From the NCBI GenBank assembly GCA_963716735.1, contig OY970321.1, positions 2,768,471 through 2,832,470 of the forward strand: 64,000 nucleotides of DNA, given 5' to 3'. A model generated the notes under the pieces. The model did no database searches, was not told the DNA's origin, and saw nothing but the letters and a program-made list of their open reading frames with translations. The stretch's first letter is position 1, and the number at the start of each line of letters is the position of its first letter. Shown here piece by piece: positions 49,260 to 58,041 of the stretch. A program made the position numbers and the translations under genes. The DNA comes from VRUE01 sp963716735. GTDB lineage: Bacteria; Actinomycetota; Thermoleophilia; Solirubrobacterales; 70-9.

Positions 49260-52200
49260 CTGCACAGTCACAGCTCGAAGCCTATCTCGGGGAGTTTCGC
49301 CGCCGCCTGCGCTCGCTGATCGTCGCGCGCGGCGCCGCAGCGCTTACGGTGGTCGCCCTTGCCGTCACCTTGATAGCGGTCTACATCGGTACTCGCCGCG
49401 CATTCGATCCGGAGTTCATTTACGGCGCCCGCACGGTGCTCGTGCTGTTGCTCGTAGCCGTCGCGATCGCATTGGTCGCGCGGCCCCTGCGCACGCTCAC
49501 GCGCTCGCGCGGCATCGGTGACATCGAGCGGCGCGCGCCGGACTTCAACGGCCGGCTCGAGACCTACGACGGGATCACGCATTCCAACCGGCCGACGCCA
49601 TTCCTGACCCTGCTCGCCGAGGACGCGCTGAAGCTCGCGCGCCGCATCCCGGTCGCGCTCAAGATTCCGTCGCGGCAAATCTCGGTTCCCACCGCGCTCG
49701 CCGTGCTTGCGGTGGGCGCGCTCGTCTGGTTCGCCGCGTTCGGGCCGGACAACTGGCGCTATGGGGTTCGGCACCTGTGGGCCGGCTGGCTGTTCGAGGA
49801 CACGCTGCCGCCGCAGCGAATCGCCGTGTTGCCGGGCGACGGCACCGTACGGCGCGGCGGCGACCTCGCAATCGAAGCGCAAGCCGAAGGCTTCGATCCG
49901 ACGTCGATGGAGGTGTACGCGCTCTTTGCCGAAGGCGGCAATTGGGAGAGCGCGCCGATGGACCGCGCGCAGGGCGACGCCTTCGATTTCACGTTCTTTG
50001 CCGTGCGCGAGCCGCTGCGCTACTACGTAACGGCTGCCGGCGTGCGCAGCCCCGAGTACAGCGTGGCGGTCGTCGACTTGCCGCGCATCTCGAACATCAA
50101 GCTCACGTACAACTATCCGAATTGGACGAAGCTCGAGCCCACAATCGAGGATCCGGGCAGCGACATCACGGCCGTCGAGGGCACGCAGGTCATGGTCGAG
50201 ATTCAGACCGACCAGCCGTTGAACGCGCCCGAGCTCGTCGCGAACGGCGAGCGCGTCGCCATGCAGGCCAGCGGCAACGTGAGCACCGCGACGCTCGAGG
50301 TCACGAAGGAAGGCGAGTACTTCGTCTCCACCTTGTTCAACGACGATGCCGTCAAGGTTACGGACGACTACCTGATCTCCGTGACGCCGGACAACAAGCC
50401 GGTCGTCAAGGTGGTCAAGCCCGGGCGCGACTGGCGCGCGAGCAATATTGAAGAGGTCCTGGTGCGCGTCGAGGCCAACGACGACTTCGGCCTCGACCGC
50501 CTCGAGCTGCGCTATTCCGTGAACGGCGGCGAATGGCAGACGGCGTCATTGCCCGTCGAGGGCAATCAAGCGACCGGCGAGGAGACGCTGTTCCTCGAGA
50601 ACATGAAGCAGCCGGTTGTGCAAGTCACGCAAATCCGAGAGCCCACAAACATAAGTCCTTTCCGGGTCGGCCCTAACGGCATCGAGGAGTTTCGGGTGCG
50701 ACGGCCTCGGCCCGCACAGGCGGAGCCCGAGCCCGCGCAGCCAGCCGAGCAGGCGTCCGCAGCCGCAGAGGCCACGCCGCGGGAGCGGACGCTCGAGCCC
50801 GGCGACGTCATTTCTTACTACGCCGTCGCTGAGGATCGCGGCCGCGAGGTCCAGACCGACTTGTTCTTCGTCGAGGTGCAGCCGTTCGACCGCGCATTCA
50901 GCCAAGCGAGCGCCGGTGGCGGTGGCGGCGGCGGCGGCGGGCAGCAGCAAGACGAGATCTCGCGGCGCCAAAAGGAAATCTTGGTCGCCACCTGGAACTT
51001 GATCCGCGAGCGCACCGAGGGAACGTCGAGCTACCTCGACGAGCAGCAGCTCCACGACAACTCGCAGATGTTGGCCGACCTCCAGCGCACGCTCGCCGAG
51101 CAGGCTCGCACGCTCGCGAGCCGCGCGCGCGCGCGCCAGCTCACGGGTGTGGACGAGCGCATCCAGCAGTTCGTGCAGGCCTTGGAGCAGGCCGCCACGG
51201 CGATGGGACCCGCGGCGGAGCGGCTCGCCGACATCAAGCTCGACGACGCCGTGCCGCCCGAGCAGGAAGCGTTGCAGCACTTGCTCCGGGCCGAGGCCGT
51301 GTTCACCGATATCCAGGTCGCGTTCCAGCAAGGCGGCGGCGGTGGCGGCGGTATGGCGGGACGGGATTTGAGCGAGCTCTTCGAGCTCGAGATGGATCTC
51401 GAGAAGAATCAGTACGAGACGGAGCAGTCGGTCGAGTTCGACTCGCCCGAGCAAGAGGTCGACGAGGCGATCGCCAAGCTGCAGGAGCTCGCGCGCCGCC
51501 AGGAGGCGCTCGCGAATCAGGCGGATCGCCGCAACGGCTTGACGGAGCAGGAGCGGTGGCAGCAGGAGTCGCTGCGCCGCGAGACCGAGGAGCTCAAGCG
51601 CCAGCTCGAGCAGATGCAGCAGCAGCTTGCGCAAGCGCAGCAGCAGCAGCAGCAGCAGCAGAACGGGCAGCAAGGACAGCAGCAACAGCAGCAAGGTCAA
51701 AGCGGTCAGCAGTCGCCGAGCGACCAGCAAAGCCAGGGCCAAGGCCAAGGCTCGCAGACGGATCAGGCGATTGCGCAGCTGAATCAGGCGCTCGAGAACA
51801 TGAATCGAGCCGGCTCGCAAGGCCAGAACATGGACCCCGAAGCTGCGCGACGAGCGATCGAGCAGGCGCGGCGGCAGTTGCAGCAAGCGCTCGAGCAACT
51901 CACGGCGCAGCGTCAGGAAGCCGTCGGGGAGGCGTACTCCGATCTCGCGGAGCGCTCGGAGCAGGTCTACGAGGAGCAGCGCCGGCTCGCGCAGGAGCTC
52001 CAAGAGGCGCTGCGCGAGAACGCGGACAATCCGAGCCGCGACGGTCGCCGTGGTGGCGGCCTGCCCGACGATCAGGCGCAGGAATTCGCCGACCGTAAGG
52101 ACACGCTCCAGCAAGAGCTCGAGGCGCTCGAGCGCGACATCGAGCGCGTCGCGCAGCAGTTCCGCGAGCAGACGCCCGGCGCGAGTCAGGAGCTGCGCGA

Positions 52201-53086
52201 TGCCCTCGCGGAGCTGCAGGCGGTGCAGACGAGCGCGCGTTTGGGCTACGGCGCCGACATGATTCGCGGCGGCCGCGGCGCCCAAGTCGCCGCCACGGAA
52301 TCGGTGACGACCTCGGCGTTGCGCGATTTGGAGCGCAACACGGAAGAGGCGCAGGCGCTCGCGAACCAGGAAGCGGTGGGCGGCGAGCAGCTGGAACCGG
52401 ATCCGAATGCCGAGCTCGTCGCGGAGCTGCAGTCGTTGCGGCGACAGCTCGCGGACCTCACGCAGCAGCAGCAACAGCAGTTGCAACAGCTGCAGCGGGG
52501 CCAAGAGGGCCAACCAGGTGACGACGGCCAGCAAGGCCAAGAAGGCCAGGGTCAGCAGTCCGGCCAGAACGGCGGCAACCAAGCCGGCGGCAACCAAGCC
52601 GGTGGCCAGCAGGCGGGCGGCACGTTCCGTGGCGGCGCGTTTGGTCCGCGCAACGGCGCCTACGGCGGGCCCGGCGGATTCTACGATCCGTTGATCGGCG
52701 GCGTGTGGGATCCGCGCAATCTAGCCAACTGGCAGAACCCGGAATCCATCGACGAAGCGCGGGACCAGCTCACGAACGCGTCGCGCGATCTCTTGACGCT
52801 GGGCAACCGGTTGCGCGCCGAAGGTCTTACCGAAGAGGAGCTGGACGCGATACGGGAGCTCGGCGCGGCGCTGCGGGGCAGCCTCACGGGCAATCCCGAG
52901 CTCATCGAGGAGGAGTTCCAAGCGCTCGTGAATCTCGCCGAGCAACTCGAGCTCAAGCTCGCGGGCGCGGCCGACGCGAGCGAAAGCTCAGCCGTGCGGG
53001 CCGAGGCGCCCGCGCAGATCGCGCAGGGCTACGAGGACGCTGTCGCCGAATATTTCCGCAAGCTGAGCCAGTCCCAAGCGCAGTAA
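49256..53086 (+). CDS. Giant DUF4175 membrane/coiled-coil protein with polyGln tract
   Basis: 1276 residues. Membrane helices near 22-45, 58-80 and 140-160; two immunoglobulin-like regions (about 280-480); then a long coiled coil from about 550. This includes a Gln-rich tract with a pure CAG/CAA run (51640-51661) and many QQQ, QGQ and GQN repeats, and ends with Gly/Asn-rich and helical parts. Typical DUF4175 layout. Probably spans the periplasm and links envelope layers (inference). Last gene of the operon. Confidence 0.82.
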   Translation: MTAQSQLEAYLGEFRRRLRSLIVARGAAALTVVALAVTLIAVYIGTRRAFDPEFIYGARTVLVLLLVAVAIALVARPLRTLTRSRGIGDIERRAPDFNGRLETYDGITHSNRPTPFLTLLAEDALKLARRIPVALKIPSRQISVPTALAVLAVGALVWFAAFGPDNWRYGVRHLWAGWLFEDTLPPQRIAVLPGDGTVRRGGDLAIEAQAEGFDPTSMEVYALFAEGGNWESAPMDRAQGDAFDFTFFAVREPLRYYVTAAGVRSPEYSVAVVDLPRISNIKLTYNYPNWTKLEPTIEDPGSDITAVEGTQVMVEIQTDQPLNAPELVANGERVAMQASGNVSTATLEVTKEGEYFVSTLFNDDAVKVTDDYLISVTPDNKPVVKVVKPGRDWRASNIEEVLVRVEANDDFGLDRLELRYSVNGGEWQTASLPVEGNQATGEETLFLENMKQPVVQVTQIREPTNISPFRVGPNGIEEFRVRRPRPAQAEPEPAQPAEQASAAAEATPRERTLEPGDVISYYAVAEDRGREVQTDLFFVEVQPFDRAFSQASAGGGGGGGGGQQQDEISRRQKEILVATWNLIRERTEGTSSYLDEQQLHDNSQMLADLQRTLAEQARTLASRARARQLTGVDERIQQFVQALEQAATAMGPAAERLADIKLDDAVPPEQEALQHLLRAEAVFTDIQVAFQQGGGGGGGMAGRDLSELFELEMDLEKNQYETEQSVEFDSPEQEVDEAIAKLQELARRQEALANQADRRNGLTEQERWQQESLRRETEELKRQLEQMQQQLAQAQQQQQQQQNGQQGQQQQQQGQSGQQSPSDQQSQGQGQGSQTDQAIAQLNQALENMNRAGSQGQNMDPEAARRAIEQARRQLQQALEQLTAQRQEAVGEAYSDLAERSEQVYEEQRRLAQELQEALRENADNPSRDGRRGGGLPDDQAQEFADRKDTLQQELEALERDIERVAQQFREQTPGASQELRDALAELQAVQTSARLGYGADMIRGGRGAQVAATESVTTSALRDLERNTEEAQALANQEAVGGEQLEPDPNAELVAELQSLRRQLADLTQQQQQQLQQLQRGQEGQPGDDGQQGQEGQGQQSGQNGGNQAGGNQAGGQQAGGTFRGGAFGPRNGAYGGPGGFYDPLIGGVWDPRNLANWQNPESIDEARDQLTNASRDLLTLGNRLRAEGLTEEELDAIRELGAALRGSLTGNPELIEEEFQALVNLAEQLELKLAGAADASESSAVRAEAPAQIAQGYEDAVAEYFRKLSQSQAQ

Positions 53087-53091
53087 CAAGT

Positions 53092-53128
53092 GGGGTCAGG
53101 CACGGGGCCACACCCCGTGCCTGACCCC
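53092..53128. repeat. REP-like palindrome, also a likely operon terminator
   Basis: Perfect 16-bp stem GGGGTCAGGCACGGGG / CCCCGTGCCTGACCCC with a 5-base loop, 6 bp after the operon's last stop. Same unit as at 38459-38520. Confidence 0.75.
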
Positions 53129-53140
53129 TTTGAGAATAAA

Positions 53141-53794
53141 ATGATTCGCTTGAAGGCTGCCGATGGGCACGAGCTCGACGCGCACGTCGAGGAGCCCGCC
53201 GGCAAGCCGCGCGGCGGCGTAGTCGTCGTGCAGGAAATCTTCGGGATCACCGAGCACATCAAGCGCGTCGTGCACGAGTACGCTAGCGCCGGCTATCACG
53301 CGATCGCGCCCGCAATGTTCGATCGCATCAAGAGCGGCATCGTGCTGCCGTATACCGACGTGCAAGCCGGCAGAGCCTACATGGGCGAGCTGCGATGGCC
53401 GAGCACGCTCGCCGACATCGAAGCCGCTCTCGCGCACGTTCGCCCTGTCGGCGGCTGCGCGGTCGTCGGCTTTTGTTGGGGCGGCACGGTCGCGCACGTG
53501 GTAGCGAGCGATCTCGAAATCGATGCTGCCGTCTCCTACTACGGCGGCGGCGTCGCCAAGCTGCTCGACAAGCCGCCGAAGTGTCCGATCATGTATCACT
53601 TCGGCGATCAGGATCAGGCTATTCCGATCGCCGACATCGACAAGATCAAGAAAGCCCAGGCGCAAGCCGTCGTGCACGTTTACCCGGGAGCCGGGCACGG
53701 GTTCAACTGCGAGGATCGGCAGAGCTTCAGTGCGTCCGATGCGCGGCTCGCTTTCGCCAGATCACTGCTATTCCTGCGCGAGCAAGTCGCGTGA
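53141..53794 (+). CDS. Dienelactone hydrolase family protein
   Basis: 217 residues. Alpha/beta hydrolase with the family's Cys nucleophile in GFCWGG, Asp in FGDQDQ and His in GAGHGF; QEIFGI near the N-terminus is also typical. Hydrolyses dienelactone-type or other ester substrates in aromatic breakdown. The start is the ATG just after the palindrome. Confidence 0.88.
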   Translation: MIRLKAADGHELDAHVEEPAGKPRGGVVVVQEIFGITEHIKRVVHEYASAGYHAIAPAMFDRIKSGIVLPYTDVQAGRAYMGELRWPSTLADIEAALAHVRPVGGCAVVGFCWGGTVAHVVASDLEIDAAVSYYGGGVAKLLDKPPKCPIMYHFGDQDQAIPIADIDKIKKAQAQAVVHVYPGAGHGFNCEDRQSFSASDARLAFARSLLFLREQVA

Positions 53795-54003
53795 CGGCCA
53801 CGGAAGGCCGGCATGCCGCAACTGCAGGCGCGCGTTGCAGCTGACCGCCAGCGATGGCGGGAATGCCTCAGTTGCCGGAGCAAATTGCGGCTAAGCCCTC
53901 GTCTTTACTCAAGAATGCTGTAGACCCTGCGGTTCGGGACCGCGTTTGAGTCCAACGTCTCGGACTGGTGCGATAATCCAGGCGGCTCAACGGGGTCCGC
54001 GGC
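53795..54003 (+). promoter_or_regulatory. Promoter region of the ABC-transporter genes
   Basis: No gene seen. An extended -10 site TGCGATAAT (53969-53977) precedes the ABC ATPase. A small GCGGT-TCGGG-ACCGC hairpin lies near 53929-53943. Confidence 0.4.
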
Positions 54004-54720
54004 ATGGCGACGGCGGCAGACACGAAGACAGCGACGATCAGGACGCACAACCTGCAGAGACGCTACCGCATGGGCGGCGAGTTGATCTACGCGTTGCGCG
54101 GCATCGATCTCACGGTGGAGCGCGGCGAGTATCTCGCGATCATGGGGCCCTCGGGCTCCGGCAAGTCGACCTTGATGAACATGATCGGTTGTCTCGACAC
54201 TCCGGACGAAGGCGAATACTGGCTGAACGGCAAGTTGGTTTCGGAGATGAACGACCGCGAGCTTGCGAAGGTGCGCAACAAAGAGGTCGGCTTCGTGTTT
54301 CAGACGTTCAATTTGCTGCCGCGCGCGAACGCTTTGCACAACGTGGAGCTGCCGTTGATCTACGCGGGCATGAAGCGCAAGGAACGGCTCGAGCGCGCCA
54401 AGCGCGCCCTCGAGCGCGTGGGGCTCGAGGACCGAATGATGCATCGCCCGAGCGAGATGTCCGGCGGGCAACGGCAGCGCGTCGCCGTTGCGCGCGCGCT
54501 CGTGACAGATCCGAGCATCTTGTTGGCCGACGAGCCGACGGGCAATCTGGATTCCACGACGAGCCGCGACATCATGGGTCTGTTCGGCGAGCTGCACGGC
54601 GCCGGCCATACGATCGTGCTCGTTACGCACGAGGCGGACATCGCGAAGCACGCTCGCCGCGCGATTCATCTTCACGACGGAATGATCGCCGAAGATTCAC
54701 TCGTCGAGCAGATTCACTGA
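54004..54720 (+). CDS. ABC transporter ATPase, MacB/LolD type
   Basis: 238 residues. Walker A GPSGSGKST, Q-loop VFQTFNLLPRANAL, signature MSGGQRQRV, Walker B ILLADEP and H-loop VLVTHE. Such ATPases power MacAB or Lol-type systems, which pull substrates from the inner membrane. The partner permease is not found next to it; the next gene is the membrane-fusion lipoprotein. Confidence 0.92.
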   Translation: MATAADTKTATIRTHNLQRRYRMGGELIYALRGIDLTVERGEYLAIMGPSGSGKSTLMNMIGCLDTPDEGEYWLNGKLVSEMNDRELAKVRNKEVGFVFQTFNLLPRANALHNVELPLIYAGMKRKERLERAKRALERVGLEDRMMHRPSEMSGGQRQRVAVARALVTDPSILLADEPTGNLDSTTSRDIMGLFGELHGAGHTIVLVTHEADIAKHARRAIHLHDGMIAEDSLVEQIH

Positions 54721-54722
54721 GC

Positions 54723-56327
54723 ATGCGCACCGCCTTCTTCGTCGTCCCGACCCTGGCGCTGCTCGGCTGCGAGGCCGACGTTGAATCCGTTGCGCCGCTC
54801 TACGACACCGCGCCCGTCGAGACCCGCGACATCGAGGTGACGGTGGACGCTGCCGGCGTCATCGAGCCCGAATCCACCGTCGAGGTGAAGTCGAAGGCTT
54901 CCGGCGAGGTGCTCGCCGTGCACGGTGACACCGGAGATGTCGTGCAAGCGGGGCACTTGCTCGTGGAGATCGACAAGCGCACGCCGCGCAATCGCCTCGC
55001 GGAGACCGAAGCCGCGCTGGTCGCCGCGCGTGCGCGGCGGCAGATCGCCGAAACGCAGATGCAGCGGGCCGCGACCCTGTTCAAGAGCAAGACGCTAACG
55101 CAGGCGGAATACGAGCAGACGCAGCTCGAGTTCGCGAACGCGGAATCGCAAGTCGTGAGCACGCAGGTGGCAGTGGAGAACGCGCGTATCACGCTCGAGG
55201 ACACGAACGTGCGCGCGCCGATCACCGGCACGATCATCGAGAAGGCGGTCGAGCCGGGCATCGTGATCACGTCGCCGACGCAGGCCGTGTCGGGCGGCAC
55301 GGTGCTCATGAAGATGGCCGACTTGAGCTCCGTGCAAGTGCGCACGCGCGTGGATGAAACCGACATCGGCAAGATCATGCCCGGCATGCCGACTCGCGTG
55401 ACCGTGGCCGCTTATCCGAACCAGCCATTCGACGGCGAGGTGCTCAAGATCGAGCCGCAGGCGATCGTCGAGCAGAACGTCACGATGTTCGCGGTGCTGA
55501 TCACGATCGCGAATCGCGCTGGTCTGCTCAAGCCCGGTATGAATGCCGAGGTGCAGATCAAGATCGCGAGCCGTGTCGGGGTAGCCGCCGTGCCGACGAC
55601 GGCGCTGCGCGCGGAGAGCGATATCGATCTCACGGCTGCGATGCTCGGCGTCGACGCCGCGACGCTGCGCAGCCAGCTCCAGCCGCCGGCGCCGTCCGGC
55701 GGTGCGCTGGCCGCGGCACCGCCCGCCGGCACGCTCTCGCTCAATGGCCGCGAAATCAAGCTGCCGGAGGGCGTCGACCCGCAGCAGATCGGCGCGCTGA
55801 TGGCCAAGCGGCGCAGCGGCGTGGAGCTCACCGAGGAGGAGCGCGCGGTCATGCGTCGCGTGCTGCAAGCGTCGGGGGGCTTCGCAGCCGGCGGCGGCCC
55901 CGGCGCAGGCTCCGGCGGCGGCCGCGCGGGCGGCCAAGGCGGACGATCCGGCGGGGGTGACTTTGGGCCGCCTCCCGGCGGAGCCGTTTTCATCGGCCCC
56001 GGCGGACCCGCGTTCGTGTTCGGCGGCGGCAGCCCGGCGCCCGCCGCACGCGCCGAGAGCGTGCTCGACTACCAGTTCGGCGGCGACTACTGGGTCATCG
56101 TGCTGCGCGACGATCAACCCGTGCCGGTGCCCGTGCGCGCCGGTCTTACCGACCTCGAGTACAGCGAGATCGTGTCGGGCTTGAACGCGGACGATCGCGT
56201 GCTGCTCCTGCCGAGCACGAGCCTGTACGAGCAGCAGGAACGGCTGCAGCAATTCATCTCCGAGCGCTTCGGCTCGAGGACGCCGTTCTCGCAGCAGCAG
56301 CCGCAAATGCCGCGCAACTTTCGTTGA
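54723..56327 (+). CDS. RND/ABC membrane-fusion lipoprotein (HlyD/MacA family)
   Basis: 534 residues. Lipobox LALLGC; two lipoyl-like halves (GEVLAVHGDTGDVVQAGHLLVEID and APITGTIIEKAVEPGIVI) flanking an alpha-hairpin (about 85-150); beta-barrel domain. An unusual insertion (about 310-445) carries a helical segment (TEEERAVMRRVLQASG) and a long Gly-rich stretch before the final barrel strand. Starts 2 bp after the ATPase stop. It should bridge the ATPase's missing permease to an outer-membrane channel. Confidence 0.85.
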   Translation: MRTAFFVVPTLALLGCEADVESVAPLYDTAPVETRDIEVTVDAAGVIEPESTVEVKSKASGEVLAVHGDTGDVVQAGHLLVEIDKRTPRNRLAETEAALVAARARRQIAETQMQRAATLFKSKTLTQAEYEQTQLEFANAESQVVSTQVAVENARITLEDTNVRAPITGTIIEKAVEPGIVITSPTQAVSGGTVLMKMADLSSVQVRTRVDETDIGKIMPGMPTRVTVAAYPNQPFDGEVLKIEPQAIVEQNVTMFAVLITIANRAGLLKPGMNAEVQIKIASRVGVAAVPTTALRAESDIDLTAAMLGVDAATLRSQLQPPAPSGGALAAAPPAGTLSLNGREIKLPEGVDPQQIGALMAKRRSGVELTEEERAVMRRVLQASGGFAAGGGPGAGSGGGRAGGQGGRSGGGDFGPPPGGAVFIGPGGPAFVFGGGSPAPAARAESVLDYQFGGDYWVIVLRDDQPVPVPVRAGLTDLEYSEIVSGLNADDRVLLLPSTSLYEQQERLQQFISERFGSRTPFSQQQPQMPRNFR

Positions 56328-57241
56328 GCGCGCCGGCCGCCGCAGGCCCGCGCGAGCGGCGCTTCGATCTCCCGGGGCTCACGCTCGCCGCGTGCGAGTG
56401 GGGCGGCTCATCAGACGTGCCGCTGCTCGCGGCTCACGGTTGGCTCGACAATGCGGGCAGCTTCGACCTGCTCGCACCGCTGCTTTCCGGCTGCCACCTG
56501 GTGGCGCTCGATATGGCCGGGCATGGACACAGCGACTCGCGCTCCCTCGACGCTTCGTACCTGCTGTGGCAAGACGTCGGCGATCTGCTCGACGTAGCGG
56601 ATCAGCTCGAGTGGCCGCGCTTCAATCTGCTCGGGCATTCGCGCGGCGCAGCGATCGCGATGCTGCTCGCTGCGACGTTCCCCGAGCGTGTGGACAAGCT
56701 AATCATGCTCGAGGGTGGCGTGCCGGTCGTCGGCACGGCTGCCGAGGCGCCGGACACCCTGGCCCGGGCGCTGCTCGAGCGGCGGGCGTTGCAGAACAAG
56801 ACGGGTCGCATCTTCTCGGACCGCGATACCGCGATCAGCGAGCGCGCCGCGGGATTCTCCAAGGTGAGCCGGACGGCGGCCGAAGTTCTCGCAAGGCGCT
56901 CATTGCGCGAAGTGACCGGCGGCTTTCAGTGGCACGCGGACCAGCGCTTGAAGGGCACTTCGGAGATGAAGCTCACGGTCGAGGACGTGCGCGCATTCGT
57001 CGAGCGCGTGCGGGCACCCGCGCTCATGATCCTGGCGGAGAAGAGCCCGTTTCGAAACTGGCAGATCTACGAGGAGATGACTTCCTGGTTCGCGCGCCTC
57101 GACCGCGTGCGCTTGCCGGGTGGCCACCACATGCACCTCGAAGGTGCGGAGCAGGAGATCGCCCGCCGCATCCGCGCGTTTCTCGGTATCGATTTGGCAG
57201 CCGCGAATAGTGCGCCAGGCGCGGTCGGGCCGACGCGCTAA
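56324..57241 (+). CDS. Alpha/beta hydrolase
   Basis: 305 residues. LLAAHGWLDNAGSFDLLAPLL (oxyanion HGW), nucleophile elbow GHSRGAA (Ser about 106) and a C-terminal His in GGHHMHLEG. Esterase or related activity; the substrate is unknown. TTG start overlapping the previous stop (TTGA). Confidence 0.83.
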   Translation: MSAPAAAGPRERRFDLPGLTLAACEWGGSSDVPLLAAHGWLDNAGSFDLLAPLLSGCHLVALDMAGHGHSDSRSLDASYLLWQDVGDLLDVADQLEWPRFNLLGHSRGAAIAMLLAATFPERVDKLIMLEGGVPVVGTAAEAPDTLARALLERRALQNKTGRIFSDRDTAISERAAGFSKVSRTAAEVLARRSLREVTGGFQWHADQRLKGTSEMKLTVEDVRAFVERVRAPALMILAEKSPFRNWQIYEEMTSWFARLDRVRLPGGHHMHLEGAEQEIARRIRAFLGIDLAAANSAPGAVGPTR

Positions 57242-57274
57242 TCTCAGCGTTTGACGGAGCTCTAGGAGACGACA

Positions 57275-58034
57275 CTGCCGCAGCCGAAAGCGAAGCTTCC
57301 CACGGCCTCGATCGTGAAGCGCGTGGATTTCACGCCGGACCACTTCAAGCTGTGGCTCGAGCCGCGCGAGCGTTTTGCATTCGAGCCGGGCCAGTACTGC
57401 ACGATCGGCGTCGACGGCATCGAGCGGCCGTATTCGATCGTCTCATCGCCGCAAGAGCCGCTGATCGAGCTGTTCGTCGAGCTCATCTGGCCGCCGAACG
57501 GCCAACTCACGCCGTTGCTGCACAAGCTTCGCGTCGGGGACACGGTCACGCTCAGACCGCGCGCGAAGGGCGTGTTCGTTTTGCGACCTGAGTTCCGCCG
57601 GCACGTGATGGTGGCCACCGTGACCGGCATCGCGCCGTTCGTCAGCATGGTGCGTCACGCGCTTGCGACACCGGACGGCGGCGCGTCGTTCTATGTGCTC
57701 CAAGGCGCGAGCCACGCCGACGAGTTCGGCTATGACAGCCGAGCTCGCTGCGCTGGCTGCCGCGCACTCGAACGTGAAGTTCGTCGCTACCTGCTCGCGC
57801 CCGACCGAGCCGCGCAACGCTCTCTGGCGCGGCGAGACCGGCCGAGTGAACACGATTGTCGAGCGCTACGTGCGCGAGTGGGCGCTCGTGCCGGCGGAGA
57901 CGTGCGTCTACGCGTGCGGTAACCCGCAGATGATCGAGGACGTGAAGGAGCGTTTCGCGGCCACCGGTTTCGAGTTCGAGTCGGAGGGGTTCTGGAAGGA
58001 TTCCAAGAAGAAGCGCCGCCGCGACCCGTCCTGA
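57275..58034 (+). pseudogene. Ferredoxin-NADP reductase-like protein, one frameshift
   Basis: The first frame gives an FAD domain (FEPGQYCTIGVDGIERPYSIVSSP) and the start of the NAD domain (VMVATVTGIAPFVSMVRHAL). After HADEFGYD the frame breaks; the rest (AELAALAAAHSNVKFVATCSR, TCVYACGNPQMIEDVKERF) continues in another frame. Removing one A near 57736 restores a normal reductase of about 250 residues. The start is uncertain: no ATG, CTG 57275 or GTG 57314. Probably a sequence error. Confidence 0.75.
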
Positions 58035-58041
58035 CGGCTGA

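Noticed and set aside
51640..51661. CAG/CAA run considered as a CRISPR-like or tandem-repeat locus
   Set aside because: It is in frame inside DUF4175 as polyGln with matching Gln-rich surroundings; no spacers. No CRISPR array was seen anywhere in the window.
50546..52597. 683-residue minus-strand reading frame rich in Leu and Arg
   Set aside because: It is the antisense of the Gln/Glu-rich DUF4175 coding sequence (CAG/GAG read as CTG/CTC) and has no family-like motif.
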